From Jaapia argillacea MUCL 33604 (Eukaryota > Basidiomycota > Agaricomycetes > Jaapiales > Jaapiaceae), in the NCBI GenBank assembly GCA_000697665.1, contig KL197710.1:1711036-1775035 (forward strand): 64,000 nt of DNA, written 5' to 3'. The position numbers and the translations under genes are program-made. Below, one piece after another: positions 34,161-44,453 of the stretch. Within the stretch, counting starts at the first letter, position 1, and each line of letters starts with the position of its first letter. The notes beneath the pieces are model-generated. The model was not told where the DNA came from, did not search any database, and was given only the letters and a program-made list of their open reading frames with translations.

Positions 34161-34642
34161 GGCTGAAAGAAAGAAGAAAAGGAATAAAATTAGAGAGTGT
34201 GGGCACGCAGGGTATTATAACCCGCAAGTCGCGAAGTTGACCTAGGCGAATGGCATGGGTCAGCCACAAGCTCGTGGGTAGCCTCGTGATGACAACAAAA
34301 TAATACCTGCTGGTGCAACCGAACGTGTTGCTTTCGGCGAATATTCTTGACTTCCTTGCCCTCCTTATCGTGAGTTCAACGGAGACAGAAGTCCTGGAAA
34401 TAGACGAACTGACAACGGTGGGTGAACACCAGTGCCAAGCAACTATTCCGGGCATCAAATCAGTTTCAGGACCGTCGACAGCCTGGCCTGGGGAATTCAT
34501 CTCGGCGACCCACGCATCAGCAAAATGCTCTCAGGACGTGACGACAAGGGTGCGGAAGCATCGAGGCAATCGTCATCTGGCATTTGCTATTGGAATCTCA
34601 GATTCAAGGGGAACAATTCACAACTAGTGCGCAAGGGCGCTT
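34161..34642. other. Intergenic: TMEM198-like promoter / helicase 3' region
   Basis: About 480 bp. A plus-strand open frame of about 100 codons here has no recognisable protein and overlaps no splice signals. I treat it as chance. Confidence 0.4.
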
Positions 34643-36482
34643 TCATTCGAAGTGTTCAAGTCTAGTGGGCGTGATGTCCATCTCCTTGAACATGGAGCTC
34701 AATCGCTTCGGCTCATCCCTCACGCCAATCTTCCCATCTTCCCTCGCGAACTCTTCCCGCTCCATCAGCACACTGATCACCTTCCCATCACGCCCGAACC
34801 GACCAGATCTCCCCGCCATATGTAGGTACGCATCAACTCGGCGGCCTTCTGGGATTCCCAGAACAAATACGTGTGTCAGCTCGGGCAAATCTATTCCGCG
34901 GGTTGTCGCCAAGGTCGATACAAGGAGTACCGGATTGTCGAGGAGAGTGTCGGGTTTATCATTGAGTAGATGGGCCCGCCCTTTGTCACCAGCTAATAGA
35001 TCCAACCCATGAGCATTTACGCCTAGCTCTCGCAGTTCGAGGACTGCACGATGAACAGGTGCGGTAGCGGGGAGCACTAGGAGAGCTAATTGTGGAACAT
35101 CCAAAGCGAATGTGGCCGCGATAGCCTCCAGAGCAGCAGGCTCGAACTGAGAGGGAGTAGTGATGAGCTCTGCTTGCACATTAGCATTGTGTTCGTGAAA
35201 TATAAGCTGAGAGGACTCGCTTTTTAATAGCATGTCATCAATCTGGGGATTGAAACTGCCGTCGTCATCATCTATTCTCAGTGAAGTTTCGTCTGGGACC
35301 TTTCCCGAAGTCATTTCGACGTGAGAGGATTCAGGATTTGAACCTGGTTCGACAGCCCCATCAATGTTCCTTATCTGTCCATCCTTCGACACTACTATCG
35401 CACAGTGGAGAAGCTTCGAGGTCTGTGAACCAGCACGTACGCGCCTGTGACTGGACGGAGGCAATCCACTGACCCGAACCAACTTCCCTTCCTCGGCTGT
35501 AACCCATCCACTCTCCAGTACCAGGGACTTGAGGTTGACACGAAACGTCGCACTGGACATGATCAATTGCGGATATTCTGCAGCGTTCCGGTGCTTACCA
35601 CCTTCCGATCCGTGAAGACCCACCCGTCCACGATAAATGATGTCCAATAATTGACGTGTGGGGCCTGGATGTCGCTTCACCCTTTTTTGATACTTCTGCT
35701 GCGCGTACAATGTGGCATACCGAGGTGGGGCCTCTATTAGGTAGTCCACCTCGTCAACCGCGACTGACGACAGCGAGTCAAGCTGGAGCGCAGTCTTGTC
35801 GACATCGTATGCCTCCATAACAGCTTGGGGGGTACCAATGAGGATGTGGGGTGGTGTCGAACGAAGCAAGGAGATCTTTTCCTCCAAAGACGTTGAAGTG
35901 CCCCGGATGAGGAGTTGGGCAACCTCTGGAAACAGATCGTCCGGAGTTGAGGCGGCTGCGCTGATCGACTTAATCCAGTAAAAGATTTGACAGGCAAGGT
36001 CCCGGTGGGGCACAAGGAATAAGGAAGTCATGCAGTGATTCCCCATCTGCTGGTATTTCTTGCTGTCCAAATTCCGAACCCGGGGTAAATTGAGTAAAGC
36101 CAAAGTCAACCCAAAGGACCTGACAAGGGAGAGAAATTTCGGTCACCGTCTTAGAGTAGGAGACGAGATCAGCGACTCACTTGCCCGTCCCAGTACCATC
36201 GTTGAGCAACACATCTCGTCCACTGAGAACAGCAGACATGAATTCGGTTTGTATCTGAGTTGGGCACCTGACATTTGGGAAGGCGGTTTGCAGTGCGGCG
36301 ATGAGTGGTTGGTGGACGCCAAGTTGTTCAAACGTGTAGTGCGAAGCGGGTTGATTGGAGGGGGGCCGCCGGGTTTCCTGGACTTGGTCGCTCAGACATC
36401 GAACCTGGCAGTACCATGGCTTGTGGGCCCAGCGACACGGTGAGCGCAGCGTTGGTGAGCTGGTTCGAATGAGAAATTGCAT
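34643..36482 (-). CDS. Divergent DEAD-type RNA helicase, probably mitochondrial (MRH4-like)
   Basis: Two exons; the N-terminus (MQFLIRTSSPTLRSPCRWAH) looks like a mitochondrial presequence. Helicase motifs: Q-like FEQLGVHQPLIAALQ, NVRCPTQIQTEF, Walker A GTGTGKS spanning the intron, Ib-like IGTPQAVMEAYD, motif II VDEVDYL, motif III SSATF, then IV-VI with VSTLATTRGIDLP and HMAGRSGRFGRDG. Motif II reads DEVD instead of DEAD and motif VI has HMAGRSGR instead of HRIGRTGR, which places it among divergent members such as MRH4 (mitoribosome large-subunit assembly). A long insertion between the two RecA lobes (VVSKDGQIRNIDGAVEPGSN onward) is acidic and may be lineage-specific. Identity as a helicase is sure; the MRH4 assignment is inference. 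Confidence 0.82.
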
Positions 36483-36825
36483 GCCACGTGACGTAGCCTT
36501 TGACTACATGAATATATACTTCTTAAGCGGTTTCAGTCAAGTTTCAGTCGAAGTCACTTTTTCGCGAGTCACTCTGGATAGTAGTTACAGCGGCAATTAA
36601 CGCCATATGCATGGGACTAGAGAACACAAGTGTAGTACAGGTGGGAGAGATACAAGTGGCGAGGACGGAAGGACACCAGCCAAGATCAGGAGGAGCCAGT
36701 AGGAGGAGATAGCATCCTTGACTACTGGCAACACACCGTCCTACGACACCAGACTCCGATGCTGATGCTCAGCTCTCAGTGTCGTCGTTGATCTCGGCTC
36801 TACTATCATCCATCCTCACGAGTTC
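36483..36825. other. Intergenic: helicase promoter / sugar transporter 3' region
   Basis: 343 bp; I see nothing notable. Confidence 0.4.
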
Positions 36826-39408
36826 CTATTCCTCCCCGTCGGCAATCGGCTGGTAGGTTGGTCGACCCCGGCCGAAAAGACGACTAACCCAGCCTCTGCG
36901 AGGTGAACTCGACTTTCGATGAGGCGTTGTAATAGCCTGATGGTTAGTGGGAAGTGGTGTTGATACCAGAGATGCCCTCTCCGACTCGTTGTCGAATCTC
37001 TCTTCGAGTTCATCTGTGTTGAAAGACTGTCAGGTGACGCTCATAATCATGTCCATGACATTCGCACCTTCGCCAAACAGAGCGTCCATCTCTTCCAGAG
37101 GAATTCCTTTGGTCTCGGGATACACTAATAGATGGTCAGCCGGTGGTCAATAAATGCCATGGCGGAACCAAGAACAATACTGACAGAAATATACTGCATT
37201 GAAGCGAACAAGGATTAGATCCGGTGAAGTCTGAAAGTGTGAAGGAGATACTCGCCGACAATGAAGCTGCAAGCGCAAAAGAAACCATGCATAGGATACA
37301 AACGCCATGCGATGACTTCCTGGAGGTATGGCGTTGCCTCGCCCACGAGGAAATTGAAGGCCCAGTTGGTTGCAGTGGACAACGATACGCCTTTGGCTCG
37401 GACGACGAGTGGAAGAATCTCCACACCCCACAACCACCCAAGCGGCCCCCAGCTGGAGATGAAGAACATTGAGTAAGGCTATGAGAAACGGGAGTCTGTA
37501 TTATACCTGTACCCAAAGGCAGCGTTGTAGATGATGACGCAAATGACGACGGCTTGAGGAGTTTGAGGGACGTCAATATACATCCACCAACCTATGGCAA
37601 CAAGAGAGACACCCGTCTATGGACGGATCAGCTTCAAATATTGGAACAGATTTGAGGACCTGGATAAGAAGACTTGCCATGACAGCTCCTGACAAGAGAA
37701 TTGGCCTTCTCCCCCAATGGTCTGCAAGCCACCACCTGGAGAGAAGGTAAGCTCATCACCGAGCCAAGCGGTGTCATCAACCTACGTTGGGATGGTACTT
37801 GCGACATAGAAAAGGGAGTTTATGCCAGCCATTAAGATCGCATCACGGCCTAACCATCCAGCCTCTGGAATTAATATATGTCAGGTTTATCTGCGGTAAG
37901 GACGGGCGAGACAACACACTAACCCTCGAATACTCTAGCTATATGACATTTGCGTGGATGAGCTCATTGTCACCGACCAAACGATGGGGGACTTACGTGC
38001 GTAATAGGATATCACTGGGAGCCACCCTCAGGCGTCAGAAAAGTGTATCATAGGAGAGAGATTTGTCTTACCATTAATTCCGTTCTATAGGATAAATATG
38101 TGACCAAATGTGAAACTGAATGACAAAGGGAGCTTACCAGTTGTGCAAATGCTTGGGCAGACATGGCCAGTAAGACACGACGCTTGTACTTCTTCCACAT
38201 GTTACTGTATGTCCGACCTTCACCGGATTCTCTCTGCTCTGCGTCAGTAAAGCTAAGATGCAGCAGTCGGAACTCCCCACCTCTTCCATAACTCTGTCCT
38301 TGATTTCACGAAACTCGGATTTAGCCATAAGATCCTCTGGGTCTCCACCGTGTAGGTCGGCCAAGACGCGCATTCCTTCGGAATCTCGGTCGACATCAAT
38401 GAGCCACCTATTATGCATCAGAAGGAAGATTAGTCGAGTAATGATGGGATTAAATACGTACCGTGGGCTCTCCGGCATGAGGAGACATCCAGCAGCCAGA
38501 ATAGATCCAATCACGCATTGGAGGAACAGAGGAATTCTCCAAGAAAGGTCTGAATCTATGAACGAACAGAAGTAGTCCACCCACTATCACCCAGTAGTGA
38601 GCAACGAGAAGCCACGAAGTGGCGACAAAACATACGACAGAAGAAGAGTATCCTATGATATTCCCAGTAAATTCCATGCATGCCATTTTCCCTCTCTGAG
38701 GATAATTAGCCGGGCTTTGAAGGAAAGAGATGGAAGAACGAACGTGATTTGCGGGAGATATCTCGCTTTGGTATATCGGCACAATGGTGCTGGACGCGAA
38801 GGTGAAATCAGGAACCACGTTGAGAGCGTCGTCGATACTTACGACAGTAGTCCGACGCCGAAACCGCTCACAATTCGTCCTATTACCATGGTCTTAAAGC
38901 CCAAGGTAAAGGTCTGGATAGCACCACCGATTGTGAAAACAACGGCTCCCGCAAACAATGTTCCCCTGCGACCGAAGATATCTCCGACGCGCCCGGCGGC
39001 AAGCGAAGTAACTTGGTATATTATTCAGTGCATTGCATGCAGCAGGGAGGATAGGAAATTTGATACCAAACGCGCCAACCTCTAATACAGCAACCATGGT
39101 ACCGAGTTCGATTGGGCCCGGATAGCTGAAGAACTGGCGAAAGTGAGGTCCTGTAATGATCCCGGACATGACACTGGATGTAGGTGTGGGGTAGGTAAAT
39201 ATATCGACTACAAGGGATAAAGGACTCACCCTTGGTCATATCCGAACTTGAAGCAAGACGGGCGAAATCAGCTCATCTGTTGCGAGACTTCAGCTCATCT
39301 ATCAGCGCTTACCAGAAACACACCCAAACTTGCAAAGATAGATATGGCATAGAGGAGGGGCTGGCCAACAAGCCTATACCGAGTCTTGGGATTTGCTGCC
39401 TCTACCAT
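36826..39408 (-). CDS. MFS sugar (hexose) transporter
   Basis: Twelve-span proton-coupled or facilitative sugar carrier of the plasma membrane, in about 15 short exons. Starts MVEAANPKTRYRLVGQPLLY. Signatures: GYDQGVMSGIITG, GRVGDIFGRRGTLFAG (RxGRR), PIYQSEISPANHRGKMACME (sugar transporter signature 2), PESPRWLIDVDRD (PESPR), AQLNGINVISYYAPRVFEEAG, WWLADHWGRRPILLSG, GPLGWLWGVEILPLVVRAKG and VYPETKGIPLEEMDALFG (PETKG). The cytosolic tail (LEERFDNESERASLVSTPLP; PRRGWVSRLFGRGRP) is charged. One exon, 37924-37938, is only 15 nt. The substrate cannot be told from sequence alone. It is divergent from the Mim2-like gene, 200 bp apart. Confidence 0.9.
37924..37938 (-). other. 15-nt micro-exon of the sugar transporter (PRVFE)
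   Basis: Flanked by TATAG| and |GTTAGT on the minus strand. It supplies Pro-Arg-Val-Phe-Glu between ISYYA and EAGWLG, giving the conserved YYAPRVFEEAGW after transmembrane helix 7. Confidence 0.8.
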
Positions 39409-39608
39409 GGTGCAGCAATGATAGTAAAACGAAAGGAAGGGTGAAAGCCGTGGTTGAGAATTTCTGTCTCAGCCTCTCAGGCATGTTTATGGAGAACCAC
39501 TCTTCTTTCGGCTACAGCGCCGTTTGCGTCACTCGACTTCCGCTTACGGTCACGCCCATCTTTCACCATCCCCGTGCAGAACGCCGCCCCCGTACTTAGT
39601 CCACGTCA

Positions 39609-39938
39609 ATGCCAGGCTCTGTCTCATCCTTGGATTCATCATCAACAACATCTTCGGATGACTACTACGATTCAGACGACGAATACCGCCTCGCACAACA
39701 GGAGTGGGAGGAAAGCATTCAGCAACTCCAACAACTCGTGTCAATGGTGTTGTTGCCCTTCTTTGGGAAATGGCTAGGCAGAAGATGGAGTCATTGGGGT
39801 GAGTACCAGTGATTGAGTGTCAAATTTGAGGAGCTAGCCGCTAACACCGCTGTCGTCCCAGCATTCGCCCGATATGTTCGGCTCGGACTCGGGAAGGCGT
39901 TCTTTCTCGGGGAAAATCTGCTACTAGCGTCACTATGA
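39609..39938 (+). CDS. Mim2-like mitochondrial outer-membrane import protein
   Basis: Exons 39609-39798 and 39862-39938 encode 88 residues. An acidic, serine-rich N-terminus (SSTTSSDDYYDSDDEYRLAQ) is followed by WEESIQQLQQLVSMVLLPFF, GKWLGRRWSHW and AFARYVRLGLGKAFFLG. The combination of a WEESxxQL helix, one short hydrophobic span and a positively charged flank resembles fungal Mim2, partner of Mim1 in inserting helical proteins into the outer mitochondrial membrane. The match is from memory of the family pattern, so the name is tentative; that it is a small real gene is supported by the clean intron and frame. Confidence 0.65.
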
Positions 39939-39974
39939 TAGGGAGGGTGGATTCGTAGAGGGTACATGGTCTAT

Positions 39975-42209
39975 CTACGTTCTTGGAGCGTTTGTTTGGA
40001 TTATGAGGATCAGATTGAGCAAACCTCCACGGGGAACAAACCCTGACTTTTTGATATCCTCGACAATCTGCATGGCCAACTTCCAGTCTCTCCTCCTCAC
40101 CAGTCCTCCCAACAACACCCACCACGTGTCGCTCGCGAAATAGAACCTGCGTCTCCGCATCTCATCATAATACTTCATAGCTTCGTTCACACCATCTGGG
40201 CTGGGGTTCTCCAAACATCCCTTCAATAGGATGTGATAGGTGACCCGATTGGGGGCGATTTTCCTAGACTCCATCCGTTGCACTATCCATTTCCTGCAAT
40301 CCTCGCGGACTTTAGGATCGAGCCAGTTGTGGCGATACATCCCAGCCAGTACGCAGGTGTATGTCACGTCGTTCGGTTGGATCAGTGGACTTTGGGTCTC
40401 CATCCATCTGAGGAGATCAAAGGCGGCGCGGAAACTCTTGATATCTTCCTCGCGGATCTGCTGGTCGAGGATGGAGGTGTAGGTAGCGACATTCGGTTCT
40501 AGTCCATGCTTCAACATCAGGTTGGTCACCATCGTCGTCGCATCCTCTCGACCAGCTTTAAGCAAAGCAGAGAGGATCGTCGAAAAGGTGAAGACATCAC
40601 CAACAAGCCCGTCACTAACGAGTGACTGAAGGCTCGCCGCAAGGGCCTTGAGACTTCCCTTCCTCCCGTAAAATCGTAGGAGTGAGTTGTAAGTGACGAT
40701 ATCTGGGTGGGGTCCGGTTTGCTTCAACCTGTCGAGAAGGGCCCGAGCGTCGGCTTCACGATCGTTGATGAGAAACCCGTGAAGGACAGCATTGTAAACA
40801 ATCAGGGACGCTGGATTGCCTTCCGTGGATTCCAACTGTGGCTTGGCCTTCTCGAACTGTCGGAACTTCTCTATGGCTTCGTCGGGCCTCCGACAGGTGA
40901 AGAGCGTCGATATGATGGCAAGAAAGGCTTTGGTATCGGGTTTGATCTGCTGCGCAAGCATATTCTTCCAAGCAACTAGGGCCTCCTGGGGTGCATTGAT
41001 GTGGGAATAGCCCTCGATGAGCGATGTCCATATCGCGACACTGGGTGGCACCCCCCTCTCTCCAAGCTCCGTCCAGACTTTATCGGCGAGCGCCCTCTGC
41101 TGGCATGAAAGAAAGCCAGAGATGAAGCAACCCCATGCCATGGGTACCATGAGAACAGGTCTCTGAGGACAAACCGCTTCAGGCGTGGCGGCTAACCAGG
41201 AGTAGGGACCAGAAAAGCCATCAAGGACGGATTGGTAGAGGTCCTCCAGTTGTGCAACTGCAGATTCATTGGCGAGGTTCGACACGTGCTTGTGGAACGT
41301 TGGCGGCTGCGACAGTAGCTTAGCTACCCGGAGACGTCGAATATATTCCTCCACTTTGACGCGGAGAGAGTCATCGTCCAGTCGTTTCAATAATTCCTGG
41401 ATGAGAAAGGCAACAAATTTGAACGATGTTGTCAGGGTAAGATGTAGAGCGCCCTGAAAAGAATCCTTCGACGCGTGAGCAGCAATCGCGGCAAGCACCA
41501 GTGGTCCTCGCCCAGGGATATAGCGAGCTGGGTGACTTTCTGATCCACCTGGGAGCTCCGAAATAAGAGGGTGGTTTCCTCCGTATACGTTCTCCTCATC
41601 CTCCTCTTTCCCCACATCTGAATCCTTCGCCATAACTTCTGCTTGATCTGACCTCTCCAAATAGCTTGAATACAAGGCGAGCGCTCCGTCTGGGTCGTTC
41701 TTCCGAATGCGAGCGAGCATACATGCCTGCAATCCGTCCCATGCGCGTCCTGCCGCAGATACAAGCGCGATATTCTCTATCGCCGCCAGGTCCTCATCAC
41801 TCCACGCACTCACCCTCTCCTTCGCAACTAAATAGGCAACCTCTCTGGAGAAGTTCTCTGACTGAGAAGGTCCCAACAGTCCAAGAAACCCCCTTGTTTC
41901 CAGGTTCACCCACTCCTTCCTTGCGGAGCTGATGTCTCCCGCTCTGAGCGCCCCCCTCAAGGAAGCGATGGTAGCATTGAATGCTTCAATATGATCGCTC
42001 TCCGCGCTTTTCCGCTTCAGTGATTGAATAAGTGCAGGGATATCTGCACTGGTAACGGCGGCGGGATGTGTGGATACAGGGGAAGTTCTTGGAGGTCGTC
42101 GGGTGGTGGGACGTGCCACGGAGCTGGCAGCTCTACGTGCTAGCAGACTCGGGGCGAGGAAGTCAAGGAGCAAGATATGGGCTTTGGCACCAGCATGGCG
42201 AAGGAGCAT
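39975..42209 (-). CDS. Pentatricopeptide-repeat (PPR) protein, probably mitochondrial
   Basis: Single exon, 744 residues. Starts MLLRHAGAKAHILLLDFLAP and continues into an alanine/arginine-rich mitochondrial-type leader. The C-terminal half carries about eight to ten PPR units: SVAIWTSLIEGYSHINAPQE, DTKAFLAIISTLFTCRRPDE, SLIVYNAVLHGFLINDREAD, DIVTYNSLLRFYGRKGSLKA, DVFTFSTILSALLKAGREDA, NVATYTSILDQQIREEDIKS, NDVTYTCVLAGMYRHNWLDP, NRVTYHILLKGCLENPSPDG. The first 300 residues have no clear repeats. Such proteins bind organelle RNA; the target is unknown. It is the only long intronless gene in the window. Confidence 0.87.
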   Translation of the reverse strand: MLLRHAGAKAHILLLDFLAPSLLARRAASSVARPTTRRPPRTSPVSTHPAAVTSADIPALIQSLKRKSAESDHIEAFNATIASLRGALRAGDISSARKEWVNLETRGFLGLLGPSQSENFSREVAYLVAKERVSAWSDEDLAAIENIALVSAAGRAWDGLQACMLARIRKNDPDGALALYSSYLERSDQAEVMAKDSDVGKEEDEENVYGGNHPLISELPGGSESHPARYIPGRGPLVLAAIAAHASKDSFQGALHLTLTTSFKFVAFLIQELLKRLDDDSLRVKVEEYIRRLRVAKLLSQPPTFHKHVSNLANESAVAQLEDLYQSVLDGFSGPYSWLAATPEAVCPQRPVLMVPMAWGCFISGFLSCQQRALADKVWTELGERGVPPSVAIWTSLIEGYSHINAPQEALVAWKNMLAQQIKPDTKAFLAIISTLFTCRRPDEAIEKFRQFEKAKPQLESTEGNPASLIVYNAVLHGFLINDREADARALLDRLKQTGPHPDIVTYNSLLRFYGRKGSLKALAASLQSLVSDGLVGDVFTFSTILSALLKAGREDATTMVTNLMLKHGLEPNVATYTSILDQQIREEDIKSFRAAFDLLRWMETQSPLIQPNDVTYTCVLAGMYRHNWLDPKVREDCRKWIVQRMESRKIAPNRVTYHILLKGCLENPSPDGVNEAMKYYDEMRRRRFYFASDTWWVLLGGLVRRRDWKLAMQIVEDIKKSGFVPRGGLLNLILIIQTNAPRT

Positions 42210-42775
42210 GGATTAAGTTTACTGGAAGAGTGTCTCTGCCAGTCCCCGGAAAAGCGAGTTCGGAGATGAATTGCCACAGTCAAATCAAATCAACGGAACC
42301 AATCACAAGCATGGACGGCTCCAGGGCCCAAGCTCGTACTTTCATTATCCTTTGGACATGGACCGTTGCAGAGCTGCACCTGATATCCACTGCGGCGATC
42401 TCTTCTCGTTGGTTTGTGATGAGGCACTTTCAAAAGTTGTGAACGTTCTGGCGTCCCATTGACTTCGGGTGGTCAGTTGTAAGTATGTGATCCACGTACT
42501 CTAGCTCTCTGTTATCGCTACTGGTGAATCGTGGTCTGGAGGACTCCATGTTCCGTTTTATATCAGAGACTGCATATAATAGCGAGTCATCGACACGGTT
42601 CCTTGCGAATGTGGCGTCAAGAACTTTGCAAAGGAACACGAGTGGAGAGATACATCAATCGTTAGTTACAGCAGGAGGGTGGAATAAGTTTACTCTACTG
42701 GCAAGGTCCTGCCAGTGAGAGTGGTATCTGGAGGTATACAAGGTTAAGGCAAAGGTGTCCTCAGTCCGACCAACA
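42210..42775. other. Intergenic: PPR promoter / SLP-2 3' region
   Basis: About 566 bp. I see no gene, tRNA or repeat. Confidence 0.45.
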
Positions 42776-44035
42776 TCATGCCTTGTCAACACTGGCGTCA
42801 ACCCTCACCCTGTCCGTCAATGTCCTCTTCCATTTCTCAGCATTGTCGACATCATACGGCTCGCGAAGAAGCCCCTTCGCCCCATCGAAGAAATAGGTCG
42901 AAGTGCCATGCCCCTTCGCGATAGCTTTGAGCTGCTCCAATCTCCTCAACTCGACTAGGGCTTCTAGAGCCTTGATTCTCAGCTCAGGACTCGGGTTCTC
43001 GTCTCCGACGGACAGCGAGCGCGCAATGAGTTCGACTTGTTCAGCCAGTGCCCGACCTTCATTCAAAGAGGCTTGTCGAGCACCCTCTGATTCGAGGATG
43101 CTCATCTCTTTTTGACCCGCAGCCTGGTTTAGCTGTGCCTGAAGGGCTGAAGGATGGTCGTAAGAATGTCAGCTATCAAGATAAAGTACATTGGTGATGC
43201 ATACTGCTCACCTCCCTCTGACTCGAGGATCGCTCTCGTTTTCTGACCTTCGGCAACATTGACCATCGCCTGGGTGTCAAGCAACTGTTTACGCCGCTCT
43301 CTCTCAGCAGCCATCTGAAGTTCCAGCTGCTTCTCGACGTCCCGGTTAAGAGGCTTGAAATTTTGGATTTCGAACCGGGTGCATTCGACGCCCCACTTGT
43401 CAATGCTGCTTCCAATGGTCTCATGGAGCTTCACGTTGGTTCTGTTCCGGTCTCCAATAACATCGTCGTACTGGGAAGGGGTGGTGTTTAGATCCCCATA
43501 GTAAACCAACCAGATGAGTTGAACTTACGGTGAAGTGACCCACGACAGAGCGGATTGCCGAAGTGCCGATATTTTTGACATTTTCTCTGAAATCATGGAC
43601 CGCAAAACATGCGTCGTATGAATTGCGGACACGATAGAACAGTGATCCCGATATAAGCACGGGGACGTTGTCGCTGGTGAATCCAGTGAGGTCGTCGACC
43701 GTCACCTAATGAAATGTAAGTTTGGATGGGGAAGTCAGCAGAGAATAATCCTGACCGAGGTTTCTCGCATGTCAATGTTCTGAAGTCTCGACAGTTAGCC
43801 AGAGCAGCGCATTCATTTGGGATTAATAGCTGACCTGCACAGTGTGATAAAAAGGGATGGCGAGGCGAATCCCGGGTTCGAGCTTGGTGGGGCTCGTACC
43901 CAGAGCGAGCCTCCATGATTCATGACCCTGGTTCACAATAGTAAAGAACGAGCGTCGAGAAGCACGAGCTACGAGAGGAACCAGGCGGACGCTGGATACG
44001 ATACTAGTGCTGGGGAGGACTTGGAGGACAGACAT
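42776..44035 (-). CDS. Stomatin-like protein 2 (SPFH/band 7), mitochondrial
   Basis: SPFH scaffold of the inner mitochondrial membrane that binds cardiolipin and prohibitins. Starts MSVLQVLPSTSIVSSVRLVP with a presequence (ARASRRSFF). The band-7 domain follows: INQ-like IVNQGHESWRLALG, LEPGIRLAIPFYHTVQNIDM, RETSVTVDDLTGFTSDNVPV, SYDACFAVHDFRENVKNIGT, SAIRSVVGHFTYDDVIGDRN, WGVECTRFEIQNFKPL, then a long alanine/glutamate coiled coil (AERERRKQLLDTQAMVNVAE; EGARQASLNEGRALAEQVEL). The short hydrophobic helix of plasma-membrane stomatins is missing, as in SLP-2. Five or so exons, all GT-AG. Confidence 0.92.
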
Positions 44036-44453
44036 GGTTCTCGAATTCAGCTGAGCTTGATGATTTATGGAGCCCAATCATTCATTCCTCGCGACTTCAA
44101 GTACGCAGATTTCCTGTTGTACGAATTCCATCGGCATGGATGGGCAACGCACACACCGTCACAAGGGTTTCACGGCCGAAGGGTGACGAATGTGATTGGA
44201 TTGTCGAGTGTAAAATTGCATCGGCGAAGGCAAGAATGCTATGTAGTAGGTCCATCCGAGATCCCAGCCGGTGACTGACGTTGGTGGCCGTTCACGGTGC
44301 AGCGTCAATAACAACAGGAACGCTGTGTCCCAGCGTGGCTCTACTGCACCCGAAAATGTGTTGCATCGCCGTTGTGAGGCTACGTAGCAGACTCCGGCGC
44401 ACTTTGTCTTTCCCTCCACCTCGATTCTGCAAACTCTTGAAGCTTGCTAAAGT
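44036..44453. other. Divergent promoter region, SLP-2 / PPIL2
   Basis: 418 bp between outward-reading starts. I see no third gene. Confidence 0.45.

Noticed and set aside
34313-34665. Plus-strand frames of about 80-105 codons between two minus-strand genes
   Set aside because: No homology, no intron signals, and it overlaps the helicase 3' end; expected by chance.
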